Counted from the first letter of the stretch, positions 1 to 12,580 are shown. The stretch is 31,631 bases of DNA from Tieghemiomyces parasiticus (GCA_027575765.1 JANBPT010000541.1:1-31631); one strand, 5' to 3'. Made by a program: numbers and translations. Notes: a model not told the origin generated them from the sequence alone.

Positions 1-307
1 AAGGGTGGGCCAGAAAGGGATGGTGCAGTGTAGAGATGATGAGCGTGGGTATGGACTGAATACACACGGCCGTGGTGGAATCGGCACAGGGAACCGAGCC
101 GACACTACAGGGCAGGTGGGGGGGGGCCGACGTTCTGGGGCCGTGCTAAGCACCGACGATGGGCTGGATGGGGGGGGGTCCTGCTAAGCACTGACACCTA
201 CTAGCCCAGTGCCTAACTAGTCCCAATAGCCCCACCCATTCGGCCGCAGTCCAGATGTGCACGCGCTGCGGTGGCGGCCGTCACCTCTCCCACCTGCTGA
301 GACGAGA

Positions 308-419
308 CGTCTGGGTACATGGCCGTCGCTGAGCGCACCTTGTATATTAAGCCGCCGGATCCCCCCCCCCGCCGCTAGCCAATCCGCGGTTGGCCGCTGC
401 ATGGCCATGTACCCAGACG
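308..419. repeat. Perfect 17-bp inverted repeat, arms 308-324 and 403-419
   Basis: The left arm CGTCTGGGTACATGGCC and the right arm GGCCATGTACCCAGACG are exact reverse complements, separated by 78 bases that include a run of C. Such a match at this spacing is very unlikely by chance. It could be a cruciform or hairpin, a binding-site pair, or the ends of a small decayed element. No target-site duplication was evident. Confidence 0.7.
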
Positions 420-1973
420 ACGCCCTCCGCCTCCAACGGCAATAATGAAGCGAGTATGGGATCCAGGAGGCGGGGGACGCCACGGCTGCTCTCAGCGACA
501 CAGCACCGGACTAGTCGTTGATGGCCCAGCAGTAATACGGGTCGACCGAGTCGAATGCATGAAGATGGGAAGGCCCGTACACACTCGACCCACGCAGGGG
601 ATTCAAAAACGGCATAATTAAAAAAAAACAATAGAATAGAATCAGAGTCTCTCTATTTATTCACCGTGGGTTAATAGCCGCGATACTGGGCTCTCCCTTT
701 CGCTCGCCCCGTCCGATCCCACCGGGGCCCTATAATGCAGTCATTGCGGCCGCAAGGCCAGCGCGTCCAAGGCGGACGCCCCCCAGCACCCTCCCCTATA
801 TGGGACCCTCTCCACGCCTGCGCCCACCCGTCCCAAGGGAGGCGGCGGGCCCAGGCTCCGCCGGCTATCGAGCGAGATGGGAGTGGGGCGGTGGCACCGT
901 GTAGGGTATGACGGCGGGGCCCCGCATCGACAACGTTATGCCGGCCGTCGCGATCCTGAGCCATGGCGTGGGAACGTTATGGCGGAACCACGGCCGCGGA
1001 TCCAGCCGTGCCATTGCATCTGTGTATATGAAAAGGGGTCGGCCGCATCAGTGTCCCCACCACCCGCGGATACCGGCCACCCACGAGGGTGTCTGGAGAC
1101 TGGGAGGCGAAGCAACCGCACAGAATTGACATGGGCCACCGGCGGCGCGGCGTCACCTGGTCCCAGGGGCACGCCGTGGTCTAAATGAATCGGTGCAACC
1201 GCGGGTCTACTGAATGCCATGGGACCGCACGGTGGGGTGGGGAATGTCCTGCACGCTGACCGGTCGGGTGGGGGCACCGCAGGGAAGGCGACAACTGCCC
1301 CCTCCTCCTCCCCGTAACTATTTGTTTTGATGAAATCTCCAAGGTGGGCCCAAATTAATTAGTACCAGTGTTGAACCCGCTGGCTGACATCTTTCAGATC
1401 CTAGTGGGATGACGGGATTAAGCATTGATGACTGGTGATCGCCCCTTTCTCCCGCACTCCCTTCCCTATCGCCTCGTCTCCCCCCTCTCTCCACCTGTAG
1501 CCCGCCACGTCCCTCCTCTACCTTCAAACTGTCACATCCAGCCAAATGCCCTGACAAAAGTGGAAGACGTAGTGGATCAGGGTGTTTCAGACACGGCCGC
1601 CGGTCGAGGCGCGGAAGGAGAAGGTGGAGGTAATTACCTGGTGTGACCAGTCCGTGGCACACGGCTCGGTAGGGTACACCGCTTCAGCTCCCGACGAAAC
1701 ACCATCCCGCATCCGTCCTAGCAAGCCCCACCGGGCGAGCCTGCGCCTTGCTCCCTCCCTCTGTTTAGAAGTCCCGTCGTCCGGCGGCGGACGCAGTGAC
1801 TCCTCCCGACCGGCTTCGACCGAACTGCCAATATTTTATTGGGTGGAATTCATTATCCGCTGCGCCCTGAGTGGCCCAGCTCGAACGGTGCCAAATGAAT
1901 CGACCACACCGCCCGCGCTCTTGATTCGTTGCTGCCTCCTCAGTACCACGATTGGTCGCTCGCCTGACCATCA

Positions 1974-1988
1974 CCCCCCCCCCCCCCC
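1974..1988. repeat. Poly(C) tract of about 15 bases
   Basis: There is an uninterrupted run of C on the plus strand, in line with the G/C homopolymers elsewhere in the first 2 kb. Its exact length could be affected by sequencing error. Confidence 0.8.
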
Positions 1989-2441
1989 GTGTGCTCAAGG
2001 GAAACGAGGGGCCAACGACCAGTCTAAACCTTTCCTGCGGGGAACCCCCCACTCGCGCCACGCACCATCCGCCTCTACTATGCCACCGATGCGCATCATC
2101 ACGCACACACGCACACTAGGCCATGTCCTGTCGTAACCAGAGGGTGAACGGAAACCAACGACCGAACCACCAATCGCTGTCCGTTTCTCCGTCGCAAATC
2201 CGTTCCCTGGTTGACCCGTCAGCCTTTCACCTTCTTCACTTGTCTAACCTACCAACCCCCCTCCGACCCAACCGCCCTTGCTCAGACTGGCACAGTTGTC
2301 GGGTGGTGAGGAATATGGCCCAGGCCTCGGGGTCTTTCGACAGGCCAGCCAAGCACTTCGCGTGTAGCGACGGCTGAGCCGCACTGTTCGACCCCTAACC
2401 CATCAAAGCATCATGCGTAGTTCCCCCCTCTGGCATGTACA

Positions 2442-2458
2442 CATATATATATATATAC
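2442..2458. repeat. (AT)n microsatellite
   Basis: A short alternating AT dinucleotide run lies in noncoding DNA, followed by an A-rich stretch. There is no sign that it belongs to a gene. Confidence 0.8.
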
Positions 2459-4412
2459 ATTTTAAAAAAGAATCGCCCGACTAATCCGCTCTTCAATCAA
2501 ATGAAAATGAGGTCATAACCCTTAATTTACCTTAATTGGGGGCGAGGGCATCATTAAGAAAACGAAGACCCCGGAGGAGGAGAAGAGGGCAAATGGCCGG
2601 CGGGACGCAAGTGAGCGAAGGGTATACCCACTATCGCCTTCTGACTTCACCAGACGGGGCGGCCCTTCCGCATCCTTCGGAAGTGAGCACGGCTCGAGTC
2701 ATCTATGAACCTTTCCACCCATTCCTTACCCACCTGTACAATTGTCACTACTCAGCAGCGTTTCTCCGTTTCCCCTGCCTGGCCTGCCACCATTGTTTGG
2801 CATCGGTGGGAAGGTGGCGGCACCAGCTCAAGGGGGAAAAGAGGGGGGGGACCATCGCTTTCGGATTGTCGATTTAATGAAGCCGTTCGAAGCGGATCCG
2901 AGTCGCGTAACCGTCGACTGGCCCACTTAATCACGTCCGGATTGGACACTACAAAAAGTACGTTCGCAAGCCCATACTATATAGCCGGGGCTGGGTGCCT
3001 TTCGACGGGAAGCTGTGCAAGGCGGCGTCCCCTGCCACCTTCCATCCTGGCCCGTGGCCATAAATATTCGTCATCCGATTCCGGACCCGGCGCGGTAGAT
3101 TCCGCTGGCGGCGATTTCCTTCGGCAAACGAGGGTGGGTGATTCCGCTGGATTCAATCCCCCGCCCTGCCCCCTTCCACTGCGCGAAGGATATATTGGTC
3201 CATGGTGCAGCTTTGTTTGGTGGCTATGAGGCGTTTCTTGGCCATCCTGGTCGTCTGACCTACGAGCCCGCCTCTCCTTCCCATTGGGCTGTGGATTAGG
3301 TGAACAGGACACGACTGTGGCGGTGGGGGAGGGATGACCATAGTAATTAATTAACCTCTCCACGCGGTTAGCCCGGCCAACAGTAGTCTGACATTTACCC
3401 ATTATCGACCAGGTTCCTCCTTGCGCGCTAAAGCCTTTGGGCTCGGGGCTTGCGCCTCCTGGAGGGGAGGAGGGAGCCCAGGCAAACGGCTGCCAGTTGA
3501 CATAATGGTTCAGATAGCGCCGGTTACTTTAGCTAAACAGAGGTGATATTATCCACCGTATGGTGGCGTTGTACCACACGCTCGTTGCTTCAGCCGCTCC
3601 CGATGGGCCGAGTTCAGGTTAGGTACTATGTGGCAACAGCCGATTTTTTATATTTAGATGGCACTTAAAGCTGACCCCCACCCCCGCATGACCATAAAAT
3701 ATATAAAGCCGCAAGGAGGTGACCGCCCGGGTCAGCATCAGATGGGGGGGGGGTTGCAGCAAGATAATGAGTGAGTGACAGAGGCTGTTGGTCAGAAATG
3801 TCATGATTACGTGACAAGTGTCGCTTTTGCGCCACATAATGGCAGGTAATCACAGTAGCCCGACTACGCCTCCGTGCGGCCATGGTTGCGCCGCAGTCGG
3901 CTCTGCCGGGGGCGGTACTATTGGGAAAGTTGAATGTGGAGCCGAGTGAGGAACAGGTGCACAAAGCGGCAGATAATTGATAAGCCAGTGGCGGCATGTT
4001 CCAAGTCGGCCCCTCCCTTCGGTGTATCAGCTCGATTGGGTCAGTTCGGAGGATATGATTCTCCCTATCTAGGCGTCACCGATTCTCAATGGCATATATG
4101 GTCACTTACCACTAATGTCAGGGGTTGGCAACCCCGATCCAGGGGTGGGTAAGGCAATATCTGGCGAGTGGCCACAGGGGCAAGACGACGCGTGGAACGG
4201 CGGAGTTAGATTACAGTTTGGCAGGCAGACCGAACAGACAGCATGGCGCCAGGCCTAGACAATGCGGGGGACTCACCTTCCCGAGGGAGCGTATCCAACC
4301 GCCACTCGTCGTCAACGGCTGCGACTAGACTGGCGGTGCGCATAAAGGCGTAGCAGTAACGTCCGTCCTGTGGCGGTTTGAAGTCGCAAAAAACAACGTT
4401 AAAAACAGAGCA

Positions 4413-4436
4413 TGTATATATATATATAGAGAGAGT
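4413..4436. repeat. Compound (TA)n-(GA)n microsatellite
   Basis: An alternating TA run passes directly into a short GA run. It is noncoding and lies about 440 bases upstream of the dioxygenase start. Confidence 0.8.
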
Positions 4437-4874
4437 GAGGTCGTTATCATCAAGCCGGAGGCGTGAAGCGGGTTCGCCCTGAAACGAATCCCGCGCTTTC
4501 ATTTAGTGACGTACCATTGTGGTCGCAACCAGGTAAGGCGTCCAAGAGATAGAACGATTAGCGACGCGACAAGTAGAAATGGAGATTGCAAGCTAACGAA
4601 CCCAAATACTAAAGGGTAGGCGACCTGGGAAGTCTGGGAAGCTTAGGACTCTGGAGTGTCCGCAGGACCTAGTGGCGATTGGCAATGTGAATTTTAGGAC
4701 TATGCACTGGGGAGCCGCTAATTGGGCATTCCCCTCCGCTACAATGCTAGCGAGGCCACCGTAATCGGTTGCTCTCTTTGTTGCTCGCCGGCCTTCCTCT
4801 GAATCCAAGCGACTCGTCAGCATCGGCCAGTTCACTACTGCTTCCTCCCCTCTCTCCTTGTCAGAAACGTCATC

Positions 4875-5630
4875 ATGCCCAAGACCAAAGCCAAAGCTAA
4901 AGGTAAAGCCCCGCAGCCCAAGCCCTCAATAGGAACACTGCCAACCTGGCCACTTGTCACGATGCACGCCGAGGCGTTGGACGTCCGGGAGGTGATCCCT
5001 GACCACGTCTACACCATCGCTGACCTGTTCAGCCTAGAGGACTGTCAACGGTGGATCGCCTTTGCCGAGCGTGGGTCAGGGTTTCCTGTGGTTGGGCCGG
5101 TTGTCGCACCGCCCCGTGGTCACGCCTTCCGCAACAATGCTCGTCTGGCCTTTCAAGACCCAGCCTTTGCTCAGATGTTGTGGGAGCGTAGCGGCCTGGC
5201 TCGTCTCTTGGCACCGTGGCGGCTGGCTGGTCGACGGGTAGTCCGCGGGGACAGACCCACCGCCCCCGGCCCCCGGCCCGTAGGGCTTAACGGCAACCTC
5301 CGCCTCTACCGCTACGAACCTGGCCAACGGTTTGACGCCCACTACGACGACTGGGTTTTGGACTCCCTAGGTCGGCGCAGCGAGTTCACCCTCCTCATTT
5401 ACCTGAACGACCTGGGGACCGATCCCAGCGGCGTCGCCGGCCCGTCCCGCCCGGGGGACCCGGGTGGTGAAACTGTGTTCTACCCAGACCGCGGCACCGC
5501 GGTAGCCGTGTCACCCCGGGCAGGTCTGGCCCTCCTGCACCGCCATGGTGCCCACTGTTTGCGACACGAGGGCCGCGAGGTCCATCGCGGGGTTAAGTAC
5601 GTCTTGCGCTCGGATGTTGTGTACGCTTAA
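4875..5630 (+). CDS. 2OG-Fe(II) dioxygenase, prolyl 4-hydroxylase-like
   Basis: Single exon, 251 residues. The protein is predicted to use Fe(II), O2 and 2-oxoglutarate to hydroxylate a substrate that I cannot identify. The double-stranded beta-helix core shows RYEPGQRFDAHYD, whose HxD pair is His156 and Asp158. The distal iron ligand is His237 in EVHRGVKY, followed four residues later by Lys241, the position that binds the 2-oxoglutarate carboxylate in prolyl 4-hydroxylases. The metal site therefore looks intact. A lysine-rich tail (residues 1-16) precedes the fold, and there is no signal peptide, so a nuclear or cytosolic place is more likely than the ER; that is inference. The ATG is preceded by a pyrimidine-rich run ending TTGTCAG, which may be a leader-intron acceptor. 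The gene converges with the HDA1-type gene, with 124 bases between the two stop codons. Confidence 0.88.
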   Translation: MPKTKAKAKGKAPQPKPSIGTLPTWPLVTMHAEALDVREVIPDHVYTIADLFSLEDCQRWIAFAERGSGFPVVGPVVAPPRGHAFRNNARLAFQDPAFAQMLWERSGLARLLAPWRLAGRRVVRGDRPTAPGPRPVGLNGNLRLYRYEPGQRFDAHYDDWVLDSLGRRSEFTLLIYLNDLGTDPSGVAGPSRPGDPGGETVFYPDRGTAVAVSPRAGLALLHRHGAHCLRHEGREVHRGVKYVLRSDVVYA

Positions 5631-5754
5631 CTCGACATGGCTTCAATAACAATGGTGCAGTTTTTAATATGCGCGATTAGGCAGAACTCGTGGCGCTGAC
5701 CACGTTTGCCTGTTCAGGCAGGGGCCGTCGTACACTGTAAAACGCGGGTAAACT

Positions 5755-8700
5755 TCAGGTTTGATCATTCACCATTTCGGTTAAAATGTTCTCAAGGAAG
5801 GCGCAGATGATGGTGATGTTCTCGAAAAGGGTATCCTGGAGTCGGGGCGCCACCTTACCCAGCGGGAAGCACTGTCCGCAGCTCATGGCGACCGTATCGT
5901 CGCTGGCCAGCCGGTGGTCAGGGTGCAGGCCGATGGAAGTGAACTGTAGGAATGGAGCGGAGCAAGGGGACGGGTTAGGGGAGTCGACAAGTTAGACGAA
6001 ATCAAAGGGGCGTAGAGTATGCGGTTGCCGCTGCCTGGTGAAAATAATCCTTACCTTGATGTACCAGCTCGCCTTGCGCCGGGTCACGGTGGGCACTTTG
6101 TCCTGAGGTGTCACTAAGGGGCCGTTGGGACCTAGCGAGGCCGGCAGGCCCGTGTACCACATTTTCATTTCCTCGAGCGCTGGGCGGGCAAGTGAAGGAA
6201 GCAGACCAGTAAGTGGGAATAGGTTCAAGTAAGCAGGATCTCAGTACACCCCTCGTTTCCCCGTCGTTGGGAGATCCCGTCCGACGCGATCCAACGACCG
6301 CGGCATACCCAGCAATAGTACTTACGTCGTTCCGAGGCCAGCTGGGTCATGGCGCAACAGGCGGTGGCCCCCGCGGCGAAGAGGACCACGGACCGCACCG
6401 CACCCGGCGCAATGTAGTGGTCCCACAGCGCCAGCAGCAGGTGCTGGATACCCTCCTGGGTAAGTACCGGGGCCTGGACCGCCTCCGAGTAGGGTACTGT
6501 CACATCCACCACTCCCACCGGCATGCGGGCGAACCGGGCGGTGTAAAGCACGGCGGCGTCCGCCACAAAGGACTGGGCGGGATCGGCCAAGTCACTACCA
6601 GCCACTGCCTGGCAACGCATGTCGGCGCTGTCGTGTACAAAGAGGAGAAGCACGGACTGCCGGTCAAAGTCGGGGGTAGTGGTTACCGTGTTGCGGAGAC
6701 AGTGCATCCCCACTCGGCTCCCAGCCAGCGCACCCCAGGATGCGTCAGTAGTCGGTAGGCGGTGAAGGCGAGCGGTGTCCAAGGGGACCAGACCGTGCTG
6801 CTGCTGCAGGTAACTGTCCCGGCACTTTTGGTAAATTTCTGAGGGGTAACGGGATAGGGTGCGTAGCGGGAAGATGGGTTAGATGGGACAGGGGGGCGAG
6901 CCGGGTGGGGTGCTTTGAACCGGGTCGAGGGGAACTGGATATCAACGTACCATCAAAGGTCACAATAGGGAACCCGCGGGTGAGGTCTGGCAGAGAAGGG
7001 GGAAGGTGAGATTGCAGCATGGGTGGAGGGTATAGTTTTAGTATTGCTGCTGGGCTGGTGAGGAAGGGGCGTGGAGCGTCCAAATAGAGCGCAGGGTGAG
7101 GAGGCTTACAACTCTCGGATCGCGCCACGTCGGCCGCCAGGAACTTCCAGTACGGAGCATGGGCTCGTTTCACCAGAGCTACCGTCTCCAAGCACGCCAG
7201 TGACGGGGTGAGCGGGGGAAGAACGGGGAGCGAGGGGACACCTGGGTTGAGGTAGTGGAACGGGAAGGAGGGTGGAGAGGTCAAGTTGGGGTGAGTCGAT
7301 CGCTTATTAGGGTGGGTGGGCTAGGGGAGGGTAAAGGGGGCGACTCTGTGATGTCTTACCGTTTGCCGAGGCTGGTTGAGGGCCAGGTGCCGGAGCGTCC
7401 ATGTTGGTGTTGAGGAGTACCTCCACACAGGCCAGCGCCGACTCAGCGGTGGCGTCCAGACTGTACCCGCCCTGTCGTCGGTGGTAGGTTAGTAGGATGG
7501 ATCAAATACGGATTGGTTAATGGGTAGCGAGGCTAGGCGAGTGTACAGGACGGTCCCGCACGACAGGGAAATCGCTCAGGTCTGGGATACTTACCTCCAA
7601 CGCCATCACCAGACGGCCGCCGGCTAAAGACTTGAGCAAGTAGGTCATATGGGCGTAGCCGGCTGGGGTGACATTACACTCGCCGATCGTGTCGCCTAGG
7701 TAGGTACGTGGACCAGGTGGTGTAGATGTCAGCAAAGAAAAAAAAAAGGTAAGCCACAAGTGTTCGGCCACAGGTTAAAATGACGGAGGCCGTCGCCACT
7801 GGGACCGGGGGATAGTCCCTGCGGAATCCGAGAGTGGGTATACCTACCGAGGGCTGCGTCAAATCCGCAGGCGACAATAACCAGCTCTGGGGCGAACTCG
7901 CGTGCCATGGGCATGATAATGGCTTCAAAGGCGTGAAGATAATCCCGGTCGCCCATCCCGGCGCAGGGCCAAGCAATATTGACGGTGCTGGGAGGAAAAA
8001 TCGGAGCGAGTGGACAACAGATGGGACGTAAGAAGTCAGTAAGCGGGGAAGTGGAACGACGTGGGGTCCGGCGCCTTCCTTTAAGCTCACTTACCGACCA
8101 GTCCCTCTGTCGGCGCCCACCACGTCGCAGGCGGCCACCGGGGAACTTGGATAAAACTCGCCGCCCTCGTAACGATGCAGAGAAACGTAGAGCACGTCAG
8201 GACTCTCAAAGAAGGCCTCTTGGATCCCGTTGCCGTGGTGCACGTCCCAGTCGACCACCAGGACCCGGCCTACGCCCAGATGGTGCTGGGCGTGACGGAC
8301 AGCAATGGCCACGTTGTTGTATAGACAGAATCCCATGGGGCCCACCCGCTCGGCGTGGTGCCCCGGGGGGCGGATCACAGCAAACCCGTTCCGCACGCGG
8401 TCCTGGACCACGGCGGTACACAGTTCGATGAGACCGCCGCAGGAAAGACGGGCACAGAAGGCAGATTCCGGGCAAAGATAAATGGAATCATACTGGTCGG
8501 CCAGCTTCTCCAATTGCAAGGGTGAGAGGCCTGTGGCAGGAGGGGGGCGAGCGCGGGAAACACGGGCGGGTTTAGCGGTCCTCAACAGGGTCGGTAAGAG
8601 ACTGGCGGGCCCATAGCTTGTTCCCTGGGTGTGGTCGCCCAGGTCCTCGACGGTACTTACTCGCTGAATTAGTGATGGCGTCGTGGTGATCGCGGTCGTG

Positions 8701-8925
8701 GAAGAGCAGGATATCCTCAGCTGTGGCCTCCCGGGCGTCGATACGGAGGCAGCGATTGACACAGCCAGCGCGGGTCAAGGCCTCAAAGATTCGCCAGATG
8801 CGGCGCGGATCCTCCGGGTGCGAATCCTCGGGGTCCTGCGAGGCGTGGAACTTCATGCGGACGTCATAGACGAGGCCGGTGGTACGCGGCACATTGTCCG
8901 CCGCGGGTGGGTGAGCGGGCAGCAT
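5755..8925 (-). CDS. HDA1: Class II histone deacetylase, HDA1/Clr3-type, with C-terminal Arb2-like domain
   Basis: Ten exons on the minus strand: 8925-8661, 8530-8095, 7987-7848, 7695-7595, 7471-7360, 7241-7110, 6986-6951, 6838-6326, 6179-6055 and 5943-5755. They join without a stop to 682 residues, close to the length of yeast Hda1. The protein removes acetyl groups from histone tails in the nucleus, normally in a multi-subunit silencing complex. Visible motifs are RPPGHHAE (His146/His147), DWDVHHGNG (zinc ligands Asp184 and His186), [10 protein letters not shown] (third ligand Asp277) and GGYSLDA (catalytic Tyr317). The catalytic site is therefore complete. From about residue 395 the sequence resembles the Arb2-like half of Hda1, for example [10 protein letters not shown] and the segment around [14 protein letters not shown]. 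All donors are GT and all acceptors AG, mostly GTAAGN. The intron 7109-6987 is 123 bases, in frame and stop-free, so exons 6 and 7 could instead be continuous. Confidence 0.9.
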
Positions 8926-11900
8926 GGCGACCTTGGGCAGGAACGTTGAAAGTGGAAAATGAACACAAGGCGCGATGGGATGTGGGGAGGGGTGTCGGTG
9001 TGATTGGGGATGGACCGAATGACCTCGGCCCGTGGTGAGGTCTATGGAGTAGGAGGGGAGAGGGTACGGGTTTAGGGCACGGACTAGTACTGACTGGGCG
9101 TCGGCGGTTGACGTGTTTTCCTTTTTTGTTAGCCTATGGAACCAGTGGGCCTGACTACCTTGCTTACAGTTCCCATCATAATTAATTATAAAAAAACGCC
9201 GGTACGCCACGGGTGGCGCCTAATTCAGGACGGTGTGGCCAAGTATGGTTGTGTCAACGGAACTCGCCTGGCAGTGTGCCCAGTTGGTAGGGGACGACGC
9301 TAAAGGCAAACCGCCATCAAGGGACTAAACAGTAAGCGGCCCGCCCGTGGGAGAAGCGAGCGATACTAATCCCTTTAATGGCTTTATCTTAAGAGAAGGC
9401 GTTCTACATGTAGCGAAACTCTACCGGTTGAGCAACTAGGTTTAGCCCGGACCGGCAATATTGGCGGTCGCGTATAGCCCACAGGTGCATCACCATTGTA
9501 CGACGGGAGACCTATGCGGGCCTAAAAGGGATCCCTAACTGGTTGAGGGAATTTATCTGGGCACAGTAAAGGGGAAACGGAGGCGTCGGGTACCCTATCG
9601 TCTTCCGGGCGTGGGGAACCCGGTGACATCCTATCTAGGCAAATTAGCTATCGTGTCTAGATTCGATAATATCGGGGGCGCATGACTAATTAGTGCGGGG
9701 CTGCAGCAAACGTGATTAGTTTGATAAAGTCTATAAGGTCGCGGACAGCCACTGACATCCCGTCCAGTGTTGCGATCTCTGGTGCCTGTGCAACCCAGTC
9801 CATCTACTCGTGGTTGGCCGTGAGGGACCTATGCTAAACTGACTATGCGACAGCCTGGGCTGGACGTGATAGCAATGGGGAGGGGGCTGCGCACCGATCG
9901 GAAAGCAACTAGACGTGTTGAATGCGCTCTATTAAGAGAGGCGGACCGGTTAAAATAAGGAGATATGGGTGGGGTGGGAAGGGGGAGGCCACGAAGGTCG
10001 AAACTACCCCCGGTTCACCAAGCGTGATGGCTGCCTGTGGATAACGTGCTACACATCATTTTCCCCCTTCTGTATTTGGACGCGCAGGTCATAGCCGTCA
10101 GATAATTGGGTTCAGATACTAGGTACCGGCTGTCCCGGTCCTGTCCTTATTTGGATCCTCGGCTTTAGTCGGCCCGATACCTTCACCCCTCGCCTTCTCT
10201 CTAACTATACTTTGATTATTGGGACTTGGTGTGCATTGATTTCACTCGGTATCCAAGAGAAAGAGCGGCGAGGACGACATCGTGATCTACCATTAGACGT
10301 GCCATGGAAGGCCACTCCACGTCAGCAGCTGTGTAGCTATATACTTTAAAGCTGGCAAGCCCATGTCTGCCTCCAGATTCACAACATTGGCCACACACTG
10401 TTCAGCAGTAACTCTTAAATCCACTCCCCCCAATTTAATTTTGGGTTAAGCTCCGAGGTTACCACCAGCACCCTAGGAACCGGGGAGGGGGGTGTCCAGT
10501 GGATGACACCATCATATCGACCACATTGGAATGGATACTTCTCCTGTCTTCACCACCTGAACAAACAGTACCGCCGACGATGGAGTAAAATATTTTACCA
10601 ACACAGATTCTCCATGATTATTTTTCTCACCATGGTTAACCGCTCGTTCCAGATTTAGTAGCCAGCCGGGATCCCATTATTGTGACCCAATACGGGATGG
10701 GTTGCTTTGTTGTATGAGCTGCCGAGGGTGAGTGGTGCGATGCCAGGGGATTGCCTTTAGTTTGAAGGATCGGCCCCGCTTCCCTTTTGCCATTAGCGGA
10801 TATTATCTGAAACGTCAACAGGTTGTCCACCCACCTCCCCCTACAGTAACGGACATTGGGTGCGCAGGGTTGCGCGTGGTGGTAAGTCTCGCTGGTAACC
10901 GACTGGACGGAGGGATAGCCAAACTACCCGATTGGAGCGGTGCAAGGCAAGATGGCAGGTTCGTCCCGAATCTGGCCTTGTTGGGTTTGCTATGTTGAAG
11001 CGATAAAGGGGGTGGCCGCCCTAGTCAAGACCAGGGAATATCACGTGCCCTAAACACATCCATGTGGTTTGGTTTTGCCAACGAGCCAAGGTTGAGAGGC
11101 AAGAGTCCTCTTGTCGGATTGAGGCGACATCAAAGATTCCTACTACGGTTGACGGGGTAGTAGTGACCGCGAGTGACAACGAATGCAATGCATCCCCTTG
11201 ATTGGCCCACTCATCGGGGCTAGTATGAAAAAATATATATGCCTTGTCAGCGTTTCGCATGCGTTGCTGCATGGCGCTGGGCCAGGGGCCAGGTACCTCA
11301 GGAGGTAGCTAGTCGGGAAACAAGGTGTAATGGAAATTTTGCTGGGTTCGTAGACGTGACCGACCGTTTGCAAGTGACTAAATCTGGAGGTTCAGTTAGC
11401 TGGGGGGGGTAGTAGACCAGGGCTACTCTTCAACTATGATTACTGTGGTCATACACACTGCCCTCCCTACATCGCCTGGCTCATGGTTAGTTGACTCGAT
11501 AAATCCGGTCGTCTCATCCTCGTTGTGCCCTTCCCCCCCCCAGCAGCACCGGCCTATTCTGGGTTGTGAAGGGCCGGGGCCTGATCCACCCTGTACAAAG
11601 CATCCCCTCAGTGGCCAAGACAGGAGGCTTTCACTGGCCCCAGACTCAGCCCTGTGGCATTGGTCACACAAGACCTAACAGCCATCCGGTGGAGTGGCAG
11701 ACAAAAATTTCTGAGCGACTGGCGAGCGGACACCAAAACAAACGACCGGCAGCGTGGCCACCCGCGTCCGCCGCGAATGAAGTAGGCAAGCCAAGATAAA
11801 AAGGGGGATGAGAACAGTGAGGATTACTGACAATCCATAGCAGCCAGTGATTGGGACTCCGTCGAACATAGATTGGCTGGTTGGCGGAGAGGCAAGATCG

Positions 11901-12570
11901 TCCGAGTAGAGCGACTTACACGGTCGGGGTTGGTCCACCGACTCATTCCACTAAACACCCTCCTAGGAGGTGCAGATCCACCGCTGAGGAGAGGCCAAAG
12001 GAGATGGGGAGGGAGAGGAGGACACCAACGGCCAACCGCCTGGCTACACGAATCGCTGGGGCTGGTGGAAACCAACCCATGACAGGAGGTGGCGGCGGGA
12101 CGGAGAGTGAAGAGGGGGGAGGGATGGTGGGGTTATCCGCCAGGCAATCGCAAGACATTTCTTCGATTCCCCAACGGTGGCAAAGGCCATTCATCTGCGC
12201 ATCACTTAGGCGGAGGAGCTGGGCCCGCTCACGGCCCGGGCACTAGTGCGTCTCATCACTGGGCCATCTCTCCTCGGTCGCTCAAAGTGCGAAAAACGCC
12301 CACTTTACTCCCATCTTCCTATACGAAATGCCTCCACCCCCTCCCCCTTCCAAGAATAATATCCATTCGCGTTGGAGATGGACAGAGAAAGAGAGAGAGA
12401 GAGAGGATTGGGGATCGCCACCAACATTGCTCCCCTTTCCATCTCTAATTTTTGCCACCCCACATCCCGTCCGCCACTGACGGCCCCCCTCCTACCATCC
12501 CTCCGATTCACCCACTTCCCCGCCTCGCCTTCACCCCGCCTCGTTCTCCACCTTGTTGTCACCCTCCCCC
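8926..12570. other. Long intergenic stretch without recognisable gene
   Basis: This 3.6 kb lies between the HDA1-type start and the promoter of the secreted cysteine protein, so it is upstream of both. An AT-rich minus-strand TATAATTAATTA lies near 9178-9190, about 260 bases upstream of the HDA1 start, and might be a core promoter. Open frames of 60-120 codons occur on both strands, but none shows a family motif or splice-compatible continuation. CpG content is normal, so there is no sign of methylation-decayed transposon DNA. Confidence 0.5.
12391..12404. repeat. (GA)n microsatellite upstream of the TATA box
   Basis: A run of seven GA units follows an A/G-rich lead-in, about 175 bases upstream of the TATA box of the secreted-protein gene. 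Purine/pyrimidine runs are common in promoters of strongly expressed fungal genes; a role here is only inferred. Confidence 0.7.
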
Positions 12571-12580
12571 CACCCCTACA

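Larger units (their letters stand above)
1..4870. other. Gene-poor GC-rich stretch, no recognisable gene
   Basis: I examined both strands and found no open frame whose translation resembles a known family or looks like splicable coding DNA. The short open frames are Arg/Pro/Gly-rich, as expected by chance in GC-rich DNA. The stretch keeps abundant CpG, so it is unlike the CpG-depleted transposon block at the right end. It holds G or C homopolymer runs (about 116-126, 170-178, 361-370 and 1974-1988), two AT microsatellites and a perfect 17-bp inverted repeat. The last 30 bases before position 4865 are pyrimidine-rich and end in TTGTCAG, which could be a 3' splice site of an untranslated first exon of the next gene. 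Confidence 0.6.

Noticed and set aside
2377..2400. tRNA B-box-like GTTCGACCCC
   Set aside because: No matching A box, acceptor stem or anticodon arm could be built around it.
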